Assembly: GCF_003963535.1 (NCBI RefSeq)
Contig: NZ_CP034539.1
Coordinates: 2,542,001 to 2,606,000 of the forward strand
Direction: 5' to 3'
DNA: 64,000 nucleotides
DNA from: Streptomyces cyaneochromogenes
GTDB lineage: Bacteria > Actinomycetota > Actinomycetes > Streptomycetales > Streptomycetaceae
Positions 54,610 through 63,044 of this stretch are shown one piece after another. Position 1 is the first letter of the stretch. Each line of letters opens with the position of its first letter. A program made the translations under genes and the position numbers. The notes under the pieces are model-generated. The model saw only the letters and a program-made list of their open reading frames with translations. It had not been told where the DNA came from and did no database searches.

Positions 54610-54864
54610 TCACAGGCCGAGGGCGATGGCGAGGCGCGTGAGTTCCGCGGTGGTGTTGACCTGGAACTTGGCCCGGATGCGGCGGAGGTAGGCGTCGACG
54701 GTGTGCTGCGAGAGCCCCATGTGGCGAGCCGTCTGGAGGTAGGTGTGGCCTGAGGCGATGTGGCGCAGGGTCTCCCGTTCGCGCGGGGCGAGCGTGGCGG
54801 CCTCCGTGGCGGTCTCCGTGGCGGTCTCGGTGGCGGTTTCGACGGGGGTGGCAGTGAGGTTCAT
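54610..54864 (-). CDS. Small LuxR-type HTH protein
   Basis: An 84-residue protein that is almost only a LuxR helix-turn-helix: LAPRERETLRHIASGHTYLQTARHMGLSQHTVDAYLRRIRAKF. No receiver or ligand domain precedes it. The N-terminal ~22 residues are repetitive (TATETATEAAT), encoded by a ~12-bp tandem repeat (54795-54840). ATG 54864 has GGAGAA about 10 nt upstream. Streptomyces has several such stand-alone HTH proteins, some linked to antibiotic regulation. Target and signal are unknown; it may autoregulate. Confidence 0.75.
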   Translation of the reverse strand: MNLTATPVETATETATETATEAATLAPRERETLRHIASGHTYLQTARHMGLSQHTVDAYLRRIRAKFQVNTTAELTRLAIALGL

Positions 54865-55166
54865 GGGGGGTGTTCTCCGGCGGTCGGCTCGGTCGTCTCC
54901 GCTCGCACCCTTGAAAGCTGAAGAGAATGCCCGATTACTGCTTTTTGTCTCTTGTAAAGACGATGTCTGGAGAACGTCATCGCCGCGTCCGCCCGTTGTC
55001 ACAGGCGTGTCACAGGCAAGGTTCCGCCCAGGAGTCCGCCAACTGTCCGCCCTGTTCAGGCCGGGAGCCGCCGTGGGGGCGAGGGGTTTCCGGTTGGTGG
55101 TCGGCGCGCTTCAGCATCACGCTGGTTAGGGGTGCCGCAGGTACGTGAACGGCCAGAGGAGCGGTG
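54865..55166. other. Intergenic region between the LuxR-HTH and SpoIIE-type genes
   Basis: About 300 bp. The part 54915-54985 is clearly AT-richer than its surroundings and probably contains promoters for the divergent genes. I cannot assign exact elements. The repeated GTCACAGGC near 55005-55020 is noted. Confidence 0.45.
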
Positions 55167-57614
55167 ATGGCGCGACCTTCCTCCCCTTCCGGCGAGTGGG
55201 CTCGGGCGGGTGCTGATCCTCAGGGGGCGTGCACGGCCACGGTGGACGAGCGGGGCATCGTGACGGGGTGGAGCGAGGGGGCCGGGCGGCTGCTGGGTTA
55301 TGGACCGGCGGAGGTGGTGGGGCATCCGGCGGCACGCCTGCTGGCCGGTGACGTCGGGGAGCGGGCGCGACGGATCGCGGCCGGACGTCGGGGATGGAGC
55401 GGCACGGTGCTGTTGCAACACCGGGACGGCCGGCGCCTGCAGCAACGGCTGCTGGCGCACCGACGGGCTTCCGGGGACGCGGCGGCCGAGTGGCTGGTGG
55501 TGGCGAGAGCGGCCGGCGGGCCGACGACGATGCCCGGCGAGGTGCTGCCGAGGGGTGGCGTGTTCGGGGAGTGGGTGCTGCGCCAGCTGCCCTGCATCGT
55601 CGGGGTCTTCGACCCGGATCTGCGGCTGGTGGGAGCGAATGCCGTACTGGAGGGCGCGCTGTCGCTGAGCGAGGAGGAGATGCGCGGGTGGCGGCTGTCG
55701 GAGCTCGCGCCGCATCCGTCGAGCGATCGGGCCGAAGCGGCGATGCGGCTGGTGCTGGAGGGGGGCGGAGTGCAGCATGTCGCGGATCTGATCGGGCCCG
55801 GGGGTGTGGGTACGGAGGGCGCCTGGCCGGCGTCGCTGGCGCCGCTCGCGCCACTGGAGGCGGCCGACGCCCCGGCGCGTGCGGTGTGCCTGGTGGCGCA
55901 CCCCACGGCGGGGGCGTACCCGGCCCGGCAGCGGATGCTGCTGCAGGGCCAGGCCCGTATCGGCACCACCGAGGACGCCGAGCGCACGGCCCAGGAACTG
56001 GCCGAGGTCGTGGTGCCCGCGGTGGCGGACTTCGTCGCCGTCGAGGTCTTGGAGGACTTCTGGCACGGCGGCGGGGCGGACACTGTCGGGGCCGGGCCGA
56101 CGGGGAGGGTGCGGTTGAACCGTGTCGCGGTGCGGTCCGTCCTCGGCGACACGGGCGTTCTCGCCACGAGGGGCGACTCGGTGCGCTACCCGGCCGCCTC
56201 GCCGGTGACCCGGTGCGTGGCCGAGGGGAAGGCGACCGTGTACGCGGCGGGTGAGCCGGCCATCGCCCGGTGGGCGGACGAGGATCCGCAGGCCGCCTGG
56301 ATCGGCCGGGCGGAGGTGCAGTCGCTGATGGTGGTGCCGTTGCGCGCCCGCAGCGGCATCCTCGGGGCGGTGCTGCTGGGCCGTCACCGGCGCCGGGAGC
56401 CCTTCGACGCGGACGACATGTGGCTGGGCGAGCAACTGGTGGGCACGGCGGCCGAGGCCATCCACGGGGCCCGGCGACGCGGTCGGGAGCACACCACCAC
56501 CGTGACCCTGCAGCGCAGCCTGCTGCCGCAGACCTTGTCGGACCAGCAGGCCCTGGACGTCGCCACCCGTTACCTGCCGGCCGGTGGCCGGGCGGGGGTG
56601 GGCGGAGACTGGTTCGACGTGATCCCGCTGTCGGGCTCCCGGGTGGCCCTGGTGGTGGGCGATGTGGTCGGCCACGGCATACGCGCGTCGGCGACCATGG
56701 GCCGGGTGCGCACCGCCGTGCGCACGCTGGCCGACGTCGACATGCCGCCCGATGAACTGCTGACCCACCTCGACGATCTCGTGGTGCACCTGTCCGCCGA
56801 AGAGGCCGGGCCCCAGGAGGCCGTACAGGGCGCCGCGGGCATCGGCACCACCTGTCTGTACGCGGTCTACGACCCGATCTCCCGCCACCTGACACTGGCC
56901 CGGGCCGGTCACCCGCCGCCCGCCGTGGTCGGCCCCGACGGCACGGTCCGCTTCCTCGACGTCCCGCCCGGCCCGCCCCTGGGCCTGGGCGGCCTGCCGT
57001 TCGAGACCGTCGAGACCGAACTGGCCGAAGGCAGCCTGATCGCCCTGTACACCGACGGTCTGCTCGAGGCGCGCGACCACGACATCGACGAGGCCCTGGA
57101 CAAGATGTTCGCCACCCTCGCCCGCCCAGCCTCGACGCCGGACGCCGTCTGCGACCGGCTCCTGACCGCCATGCTGACCCACCCGCCGGACGACGACGTC
57201 GCCCTGCTCGTCGCCCGCACCCGCTGCCTCGGCGCCGACCGGGTCGCCACCTGGGAGCTGACCTTCGATCCCACGGTCGTCGCCCAGGCACGCCGGCTGG
57301 CCGCCGACCAGTTGGCCACATGGAACCTGGAGGAGGCCGGGTTCGTGACCGAACTCGTCGTCAGCGAGTTGGTCACCAACGCCCTGCGCTACGGCCGCGA
57401 GCCCGTCCGGCTGCGGCTGATCCATGAGGGCCGCACCCTCATCTGCGAGGTCTTCGACTCCAGCAGCACCGCCCCGCACCTGCGCCGAGCCCGGGTCTTC
57501 GACGAGGGAGGACGAGGCCTGCTGCTGGTCGCCCAGCTCGCCCAGCGCTGGGGCACCCGGCACGAGGCCACCGGCAAGACCGTCTGGGCCGAGCAGTTCC
57601 TCGCCCCGGGCTGA
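55167..57614 (+). CDS. PAS-GAF-SpoIIE phosphatase-HATPase sensor protein
   Basis: An 815-residue regulatory phosphatase. Domain order: PAS (about 20-115; TATVDERGIVTGWSEGAGRLLG), a second PAS-like region (135-245), GAF (265-430; EDAERTAQELAEVVVPAVAD), and the PP2C/SpoIIE phosphatase (445-665). The last has LQRSLLPQ, GVGGDWFDVIPLSGSRVALVVGDVVGHG and PDDDVALLVAR. A C-terminal GHKL ATPase follows (690-810; VSELVTNALRYGREP, GGRGLLLVAQLA). Such proteins dephosphorylate anti-sigma-factor antagonists and can phosphorylate them too. ATG 55167 has GAGGAG upstream; GTG 55164 is the alternative. No membrane segment. Partner genes are not adjacent. Confidence 0.9.
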   Translation: MARPSSPSGEWARAGADPQGACTATVDERGIVTGWSEGAGRLLGYGPAEVVGHPAARLLAGDVGERARRIAAGRRGWSGTVLLQHRDGRRLQQRLLAHRRASGDAAAEWLVVARAAGGPTTMPGEVLPRGGVFGEWVLRQLPCIVGVFDPDLRLVGANAVLEGALSLSEEEMRGWRLSELAPHPSSDRAEAAMRLVLEGGGVQHVADLIGPGGVGTEGAWPASLAPLAPLEAADAPARAVCLVAHPTAGAYPARQRMLLQGQARIGTTEDAERTAQELAEVVVPAVADFVAVEVLEDFWHGGGADTVGAGPTGRVRLNRVAVRSVLGDTGVLATRGDSVRYPAASPVTRCVAEGKATVYAAGEPAIARWADEDPQAAWIGRAEVQSLMVVPLRARSGILGAVLLGRHRRREPFDADDMWLGEQLVGTAAEAIHGARRRGREHTTTVTLQRSLLPQTLSDQQALDVATRYLPAGGRAGVGGDWFDVIPLSGSRVALVVGDVVGHGIRASATMGRVRTAVRTLADVDMPPDELLTHLDDLVVHLSAEEAGPQEAVQGAAGIGTTCLYAVYDPISRHLTLARAGHPPPAVVGPDGTVRFLDVPPGPPLGLGGLPFETVETELAEGSLIALYTDGLLEARDHDIDEALDKMFATLARPASTPDAVCDRLLTAMLTHPPDDDVALLVARTRCLGADRVATWELTFDPTVVAQARRLAADQLATWNLEEAGFVTELVVSELVTNALRYGREPVRLRLIHEGRTLICEVFDSSSTAPHLRRARVFDEGGRGLLLVAQLAQRWGTRHEATGKTVWAEQFLAPG

Positions 57615-58033
57615 GAGGCACACCGAGCCCGGGCGCCGGAGACCTGGCGTGCGGAGACAGCGGCGGCGGCGCGGACAGCGGTATGCCGCGAGCGCAGCGC
57701 ACCCGCGGCATGGCACCGTCGTCAGCAAGGAGACCGACCAGAGGGGCGGCGCCCTTTCGCGTGGCGGCCGGAGTGCCGGTGACAGCCACGCGGCACCTCG
57801 TCGGATCCGGTCGGCGGGCCGGAACGCCCCGCGAGCCGACCGAGCGGACGAAGACGAAGGGGTGCGGGCAGCCCTGGGGGCGATGGTGCGCGGGTGTGCC
57901 GTCTGAGCGTGGTCTCGCTGCCAGAACCGTGCGGGCATGAGGGCCGAATCCTTTCGGGGAGATTTCGGATTGGGGGGAGATTGGGGGGAGGCGGAAATCG
58001 GGGCGGCCGAGAAATTGAGGCGGCGGAAAAGGA
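57615..58033. other. Gene-free region after the SpoIIE-type gene, with a G-rich tract
   Basis: The first ~300 bp are GC-rich with no credible gene. Positions 57953-58003 carry repeated G-runs (GGGGAGATTTCGGATT, then GGGGGGAGATTGGGGGG) that could form a G-quadruplex on the plus strand. The terminator of the minus-strand gene follows. Confidence 0.5.
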
Positions 58034-58069
58034 GACGGGGTGAAGGCCGCATTTGGCTTTCACCCCGTC
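58034..58069 (-). terminator. Strong terminator of the Lys/aromatic-rich secreted protein gene
   Basis: A 15-bp stem (58034-58048 with 58055-58069, one G-T wobble) around a 6-nt loop, followed on the minus strand by TCCTTTTCC. It lies 30 bp past the stop. Confidence 0.8.
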
Positions 58070-58098
58070 GCAGTGGGCGTCGTGGCCCGCCGTCCTCC

Positions 58099-58944
58099 TC
58101 AGAGGACCGGCTCCTCCACCGGGGGCTCGACCGGCTCGGCCGGCTGCTCCTCGACCGGAGGGTCGACCGGCTCCTCGGCGGCCGGAGGCTCGACCGGCTC
58201 AACCGGCTCCTCCTCGGCCGGAGGGTCGACCGGCTCAACCGGCTCCTCCTCGACCGGAGGCTCGACGGGCTCGGCCTCGTCGTCCGGCTTGGCCTCGTCG
58301 TCCGGCTTGGCCTCGTCGTCCGGCTTGGCCTCGTCGTCCGGCTTCGTCTCGTCGTCCGGCTTCGTCTCGTCGTCGGGCTTGGCCTCGTCGCCCTCCTCGT
58401 GCTCGTCCTTGTCCTCGACCTCCTCGTGGTGGTCGTCGACCCAGCCCTCCTCCTTCCAGTGCTCCTCGTCCTCCCAGAAGTGCTCGTCCTTGTACTTGTT
58501 CTTCCAGTAGTCGTCGTAACGGTGCTTCTCGAAGAAGTAGTAGTCCTTGCAGCTTTCCCAGAAGTACTTCTTTACGTGCTTTATCACCACGTAGTAGATC
58601 TCGTACTTCTCTTCCCAGTAGAACTTCTTGCCGAACGCCCAGCAGAAGTACTTCTCGTCGTGCTTCTTACCCTTCTTCTCGTGCTCCTTGTAGTCCTTGT
58701 GCTCCTTGCTCCAGCAGTAGTTCTTTTCCTTTTCCTTGTGCTTGTCCTTGCCCTTGTCCTTGTGCTTGTCCTTGTGGTGGGACGCCATGGCCTCCACCGA
58801 GGTCTGGGACGCCGGGGCCGCCGTCGCCGTGGCGGCCGGCAGGATGATGGCTCCGCCGACGGCCGCGGCCGCCGCCGCTGCCGTGGCCAGGGTCAGTCGA
58901 CGCTTGGAACGGGCGTTGTCACGAGTGCGGGTCGTAGAGTCCAC
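58099..58944 (-). CDS. Secreted Lys/aromatic-rich protein with KPDDE and Pro-Glu-Val repeats
   Basis: A 281-residue secreted protein I do not recognise. GTG 58944 has an excellent AGGAGG upstream. Residues 1-43 are a signal peptide ending in an ATATAA-like cleavage region. Residues ~56-185 are extremely rich in Lys, His, Glu, Asp, Tyr, Phe and Trp (for example KKYFWESCKDYYFFEKHRYD) with three Cys (77, 101, 132). Residues 189-224 are six KPDDE[AT] repeats and 225-281 are Pro/Glu/Val repeats. There is no LPxTG or membrane anchor, so it is free or bound by charge. Its base composition is lower in GC than its neighbours, with many AAG, TAC and GAG codons. Function unknown. Confidence 0.78.
   Translation of the reverse strand: MDSTTRTRDNARSKRRLTLATAAAAAAAVGGAIILPAATATAAPASQTSVEAMASHHKDKHKDKGKDKHKEKEKNYCWSKEHKDYKEHEKKGKKHDEKYFCWAFGKKFYWEEKYEIYYVVIKHVKKYFWESCKDYYFFEKHRYDDYWKNKYKDEHFWEDEEHWKEEGWVDDHHEEVEDKDEHEEGDEAKPDDETKPDDETKPDDEAKPDDEAKPDDEAKPDDEAEPVEPPVEEEPVEPVDPPAEEEPVEPVEPPAAEEPVDPPVEEQPAEPVEPPVEEPVL
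58273..58380 (-). repeat. Six 18-bp repeats encoding KPDDE[AT]
   Basis: Six 18-bp units in frame encode KPDDET (two) then KPDDEA (four). Downstream the Pro/Glu/Val region (58102-58272) has a looser repeat. The units are nearly identical in DNA, so their number may vary between strains. Confidence 0.85.
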
Positions 58945-59235
58945 GATTCCTCCTGAAGTGAAAGGCACTGATCCGTACCCCGGTGCCTCGTTTTCTCCGG
59001 TGTGTTCCGGTGAGGCCTTGCACTTCCAGTAGGCGGGAATCGTCTGGCCAGGTCATGTTCCGAGGGCTCGGGACTTGACAGGCCCGAGGCCGTCGGGTAG
59101 CTCGCGGAGGCGATGGGCAGGTCGCCCTTGGGCAGGGCAGGCAGAGCGACGGTGGCCCGTGCCAACTAGCCGATATTCGCGCGGAGTTGTCCGTCTCGAC
59201 GCCACCCGGCCTCACACGGCCCCGCACGGCCCCGC
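58945..59235. other. Upstream region of the secreted-protein gene
   Basis: About 290 bp before the kinase gene. It has a good plus-strand promoter-like pair, TTGACA (59075-59080), a 17-nt spacer and TAGCTC (59098-59103), followed closely by an 18-codon frame (59113-59169). No matching minus-strand promoter for the secreted protein is obvious. Confidence 0.45.
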
Positions 59236-60189
59236 TCAGTGACCGGCCCGGCACACAAAGACCGGCCGGGCCCACGGGGGCGGGTCAGGAGGCAGCCCGA
59301 CAGTCCGCTCCGCCCGGGCCGGCGGATGCGCGGCCGGCCGGGCGACGTGCACCGCGGCGCGCAACGCCGCCACGAACTCCAGGCAGGAGTCGTACCGATC
59401 CTCGGGAACCTTGGCCAGGGCCCGGGCCACCACCTCGTCCATCTCCGGCGGCGTACCCGGTCGCCGCTCACTCAGGGCGGGCGGCTGGTCGTACTGGTGG
59501 GCCCACAGCAGTTCCATGCTGTCGTCCCGCTGGAAAGGCGGCCCGCCCGCGAGGGTTTCGTAGACGACGCAGGCGAGGCTGTACAGATCGCACCTGCCGT
59601 CCACGGGGCGGCCCGCGATCTGCTCCGGGGCCACATAGTCGAGCGTGCCGACGAACTCGCCCACGGACGTGAACCCCGTCAGCGACAGCGACTTCTTCGT
59701 CAGCCCGAAATCCGTGAGATAGACATGCTCGGGGTGGTCACTGTCCGTGCCCCGGGCCAACAGCACATTGCCGGGCTTGACGTCCCGGTGCACCAGATCG
59801 TGCTCATGGGCCGCGTCCAGGGCGGACGCCACCTGTGCGGCGATGCGCAGCGCGGTGTCGACCTGCAGGGGGCCCTCCCGGTCGAGGAGTGCGCGCAGAT
59901 CCAGCCCCGGGACGTAGCGCATGGCGATGTACAGGACGCCGTCCGTCTCACCGGCCTCGAAGATCGGCACCACGTGCGGATGGTCGAGCGCCGCGGCGAC
60001 CCGTTGCTCGTGCGCGAAACGGCGGCGGAAGGTGTCGTTGCGGACCATGTCCGGGGTCAGCAGCTTCAGCGCCACCGTGCGCTCCAGCCGCAGATCCCTC
60101 GCCCGGTACACCACGGCCATGCCGCCGCGGCCCAGCTCGCACTCCACCTGGTAGCCCGCGATCTGCGCCCCGATCAGTCCCGCAGCCAT
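59236..60189 (-). CDS. Soluble Ser/Thr protein kinase
   Basis: A 317-residue Hanks-type kinase. The Gly-loop is ELGRGGMAVVYRARD, the ATP-binding Lys is in VALKLLTPDM, and the catalytic loop is LVHRDVKPGNVLL. The Mg2+ motif is LTDFGLTKK and the P+1 region is GTLDYVAPEQIAGRPVD. The catalytic domain ends near residue 280 and is followed by a short Pro-rich tail with no membrane segment or PASTA repeats, so it is cytoplasmic, unlike PknB. ATG 60189 is chosen because it starts the conserved N-terminus; a frame to 60213 exists. Substrates unknown. Confidence 0.92.
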   Translation of the reverse strand: MAAGLIGAQIAGYQVECELGRGGMAVVYRARDLRLERTVALKLLTPDMVRNDTFRRRFAHEQRVAAALDHPHVVPIFEAGETDGVLYIAMRYVPGLDLRALLDREGPLQVDTALRIAAQVASALDAAHEHDLVHRDVKPGNVLLARGTDSDHPEHVYLTDFGLTKKSLSLTGFTSVGEFVGTLDYVAPEQIAGRPVDGRCDLYSLACVVYETLAGGPPFQRDDSMELLWAHQYDQPPALSERRPGTPPEMDEVVARALAKVPEDRYDSCLEFVAALRAAVHVARPAAHPPARAERTVGLPPDPPPWARPVFVCRAGH

Positions 60190-60359
60190 CGCATGCCCCC
60201 ATCCGCACAGCACCGGCCCTCATGCCACCGGCGCCCCACAGACGCATCGCCCAACCGGCAAATCCTGTTCATCCACAATTGTCCTGCGCTCCCGCCCGAC
60301 CGGCCACATCCCGGCGGGAACAGCAGCTCAGGAAGCCTGCGGGGAGGCGGAGCGGGCGG

Positions 60360-61145
60360 TCACGGGCGCGACGCCGCCGCCCTCTCCATCACCTGCTCGA
60401 AGAGCTTCTCCGCTTCGGCGACCGCCCGGCCCATCCGATCGCGTCGGGCACCCAGGGAACCGATGACCGCGTCGACATCCCGCAGCCCCGCCCGCTCCAG
60501 CAGCCTCTTCTCATTCGTCACCCACTCGCCCCGTGCCGCCAGCACCGCGTGTCCGGTCTGCGCGGCTGCCGTGGCGAGCGCGCCCGCGAGTTCGGTGAGG
60601 CGGCCCGCCGGAGCGTGGTTGGCCTTGGCGTAGGCAAGGGTGGCTCGGGCGGTGCCGTACCAGCGCTCGGGCGCCGTGCGGCGCAGCTTCTCCGGATACG
60701 CCGCCGGACGCGGGAGTTCACCCCGCAGTACGTGGTTGACGGCCAGCTCCGCGACGACCAAGTAGCTGGGAATCCCGGCGAGATGGAACAGCAACGGCTC
60801 CACCCGGAACCGCCCCTCCTCCGCCTCCGCCAACTCCCGTTCCACCACGTCGAGATCACGGTAGTGGACGTCCACGCGCCGCCCGTCGATCGTCAGCCAC
60901 GCACCCCCGTTGAAGACACCGCCACCCCAGCCGCCGACCTCGCAGACCTCGCCTTCCCAGCCGACCGCCCGGAGTTCGGCGGGGTCGAAGGCGCCCCGGT
61001 AGTAGATCGCCAGATCCCAGTCGCTGTCGGCCCGGTGTGTGCCCTGGGCGCGTGAGCCGCCGAGGGCGACGGCGCGGACGGTGGGGAGGGCGGCCAGGCG
61101 GTCGGTGACGGTGGCGAGGAAGGTGGGGTCGTCGGGGGTGGGCAT
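60360..61145 (-). CDS. Nucleotidyltransferase-domain protein
   Basis: A 261-residue protein with a pol-beta-type nucleotidyltransferase core at the N-terminus: VRAVALGGSRAQGTHRADSDWDLAIYY, matching GGSxAxG ... SDxDL, and DGRRVDVHYRDL with the third Asp. The rest is helical (DUF4037-like arrangement is possible). Relatives modify antibiotics or tRNA or act as minimal nucleotidyltransferases; the role here is unknown. ATG 61145 follows a TACGCT element by 6 nt, so the mRNA may be leaderless. Confidence 0.8.
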   Translation of the reverse strand: MPTPDDPTFLATVTDRLAALPTVRAVALGGSRAQGTHRADSDWDLAIYYRGAFDPAELRAVGWEGEVCEVGGWGGGVFNGGAWLTIDGRRVDVHYRDLDVVERELAEAEEGRFRVEPLLFHLAGIPSYLVVAELAVNHVLRGELPRPAAYPEKLRRTAPERWYGTARATLAYAKANHAPAGRLTELAGALATAAAQTGHAVLAARGEWVTNEKRLLERAGLRDVDAVIGSLGARRDRMGRAVAEAEKLFEQVMERAAASRP

Positions 61146-61216
61146 GGGCGCAGCGTACGTAGCCCTGCGCCGCGCCTCCAGGCAATTACGCGCGCCGGCC
61201 TCGGCCTGTCGGCCCG

Positions 61217-61239
61217 TTGTCAGTGGCACGCGTTATCAA
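61217..61239 (+). promoter_or_regulatory. Partial RecA-NDp-like promoter of the 61281 gene
   Basis: TTGTCAGTG (61217-61225), an 8-nt spacer (61226-61233) and TATCAA (61234-61239). The box is perfect, but the -10 has A where the consensus has T. The distance to ATG 61281 would leave a ~35-nt leader. Confidence 0.45.
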
Positions 61240-61280
61240 TGAAGCCGTCACTCAGTGTCACGAAAACGGGGGAAGCAGTG

Positions 61281-61979
61281 ATGACGACGTACGAGAAGGG
61301 TCCAGGGGGCCAGACCCAGGACCCGCATGAACCGCGGGAACCGCATGACCCGCATGACCCGCAGCAGCCCACCATCCGCACCCACCTCTCCGCGGCCGGA
61401 CTGCGGGCCCGAGGGTGGACTCCCGCGATGATTCGCCAACTCCTCGGCGATCCCGACCTGCTGCGCTCCCATCCCCACTTCCGCTCCGCCCCGCGGACCC
61501 GCCTCTACGGCGTCGAGCGCGTCGAAGCCGCCGAGCGGAGCGAGGAGTTCCGGGCCGCCTCGGCGGTTGCCGCGCGGCGGTCCGCCGCCGCGCGGGCCGC
61601 GGCTCTGCGCAGGCGGCGCGAGGTGCTGGCGCGGATCGCGGCGGAGCCCATCGAGGTACCGCGGCTGCCCCCGGAACGGCTGGCTGCGCTGGCGGTCGAA
61701 CACCGCAACCGCCGGGACGAGGAGCGGGTGCTGTGGCGCCGGGGGCATGTCGCGGCGCCCATCACGCTCGAGCGGGCCGAGTCCGGCGCCCTCGACCGCT
61801 GGAAGGTGGACTACCTGCGGCATCGGCTGACCCGCTGCGACGAGGTCCTGGACGAGCTGTACGGACGCACGGGCCGCGCGGCGGCCGAGGAGCTGCTGCG
61901 CGGCCGCATCTACGCGGCCATCGCCAAGGCCTACCCGGACCTTGCCCGGGAGTGCGAACGCCGGCTGGGAGACCGGTGA
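61281..61979 (+). CDS. Uncharacterised Arg/Ala-rich protein
   Basis: A 232-residue protein of unknown function. After a His/Pro-rich start (EPREPHDPHDPQQPT) comes THLSAAGLRARGWTPAMIRQLLGDPDLL. The middle (~70-110) is a very basic helix (AARRSAAARAAALRRRREVLARIA), and the C-terminal half contains WKVDYLRHRLTRCDEVLDELYGRTG and RGRIYAAIAKAYPDL. The basic helix suggests nucleic acid binding. ATG 61281 has GGGGGAAG upstream; frames to 61239 would begin inside the promoter. A RecA-NDp-like promoter precedes it, hinting at a damage response, but the -10 is imperfect. No close family is known to me. Confidence 0.72.
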   Translation: MTTYEKGPGGQTQDPHEPREPHDPHDPQQPTIRTHLSAAGLRARGWTPAMIRQLLGDPDLLRSHPHFRSAPRTRLYGVERVEAAERSEEFRAASAVAARRSAAARAAALRRRREVLARIAAEPIEVPRLPPERLAALAVEHRNRRDEERVLWRRGHVAAPITLERAESGALDRWKVDYLRHRLTRCDEVLDELYGRTGRAAAEELLRGRIYAAIAKAYPDLARECERRLGDR

Positions 61980-62102
61980 ACGGGGGTGCGGGCCGGAGCC
62001 ACCGGACCGTCGGGGAAATTCGGATGCGCGTGGCGGTGCGGGCACACATGATCGGCGGGTTGGCCGTCGACCTCGCCGCCGCCGTACCGCTCAGGAGCCC
62101 GC

Positions 62103-62990
62103 ATGATCCCTCGCGTCACCTCCCCCGCCCTCTTCCCACCGCCCACCTACTCCCACGCCTCCGTCGTCGAGGCCGGTACGAAGCTCGCCTTCCTCGCCGG
62201 GTCCGTGCCCCTCGACGCCGAGGGGAACCTCGTGGGGGAAGGGGACCCCGTACGGCAGGCCGAGCAGGTGATAGCCAATCTGGAGGAGCAACTGCGCGCG
62301 GTCGGCAGCGACTTGGCGCACGTGGTGTCGACCGACGTGTACGTCGTGAGCGGTGAGACGGCGGTGCTGTCCGCCGTCTGGGAGGTCGTCGAGGCGTCCG
62401 GGCTGAGCGCCGGTCCTCACTCGTCGACGCTTCTCGGGGTGGCCTGCCTCGGATACACGGGACAGCTGGTGGAGATCACGGCCACGGCCGTCGTTCCCGA
62501 GGGGGACGGAGGGAGCGCGGCCATGACCCCGGTCACACTCCGCCGCGCCACGGCGACCGACGCCGGTGCCGTGGCCGACCTCTGGCTGCGGTCGTTCGCC
62601 GCCGCGCTGCCCACGGTCGTCCGGCCGCGCTCGGACGACGAGGTGCGGACGTACTTCCGCGAGGTGGTGGTGCCCCTGATGGAGACCTGGGTGGCCGAGG
62701 CCGCCGACCGCGTCGTCGGTCTCATGGTGCTCGACGACGACCAGCTCTCCCAGCTCTACCTCGACCCCGACTGGCGCGGCCGCGGCATCGGCGACCGCTT
62801 CGTCGACCTCGCCAAGCGTCGCAGACCGGGCGGTCTGGCCCTGTGGACCTTCCAGGTCAACAAGCCCGCCCACCGCTTCTACGAGCGGCACGGCTTCGTC
62901 GCCGTCGAGCGCACGGACGGCAGCGGGAACGAGGAGCGGGAGCCGGACGTGCGGTACGTGTGGAGTCCGGACCGTCCTGAACAGACCTGA
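62103..62990 (+). CDS. RidA (Rid-family) and GNAT acetyltransferase fusion
   Basis: A 295-residue protein. Residues ~1-135 are a Rid-family domain (PPPTYSHASVVEAGTKLAFLAG, DLAHVVSTDVYVVSG, PHSSTLLGVACLGYTGQLVEI), which in RidA deaminates reactive enamines. Residues ~140-290 are a GNAT domain: VTLRRATATDAGAVADLWLRS, the acetyl-CoA motif YLDPDWRGRGIGDRFVDLA and VNKPAHRFYERHGFVAVER. There is no stop between, although an ATG with GGAGGGAG upstream occurs at 62522 and could start the GNAT part alone. So either one two-domain protein or two products are made. ATG 62103 has AGGAGC upstream. Confidence 0.8.
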   Translation: MIPRVTSPALFPPPTYSHASVVEAGTKLAFLAGSVPLDAEGNLVGEGDPVRQAEQVIANLEEQLRAVGSDLAHVVSTDVYVVSGETAVLSAVWEVVEASGLSAGPHSSTLLGVACLGYTGQLVEITATAVVPEGDGGSAAMTPVTLRRATATDAGAVADLWLRSFAAALPTVVRPRSDDEVRTYFREVVVPLMETWVAEAADRVVGLMVLDDDQLSQLYLDPDWRGRGIGDRFVDLAKRRRPGGLALWTFQVNKPAHRFYERHGFVAVERTDGSGNEEREPDVRYVWSPDRPEQT

Positions 62991-63044
62991 GCGAGTCCCA
63001 GGCCCGTCGGCCGCCCCTGAACCGCCCTGCCCCAGGCCCGTCGG

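Noticed and set aside
54992..55022. TTGTCACAGG near 54995 as another damage promoter
   Set aside because: The box reads CACAG in place of CAGTG and no TAnnnT follows at 8 nt.
58893..59165. 90-codon minus-strand frame upstream of the secreted protein
   Set aside because: It overlaps the start and ribosome binding site of the secreted-protein gene in another frame and lacks a ribosome binding site of its own.
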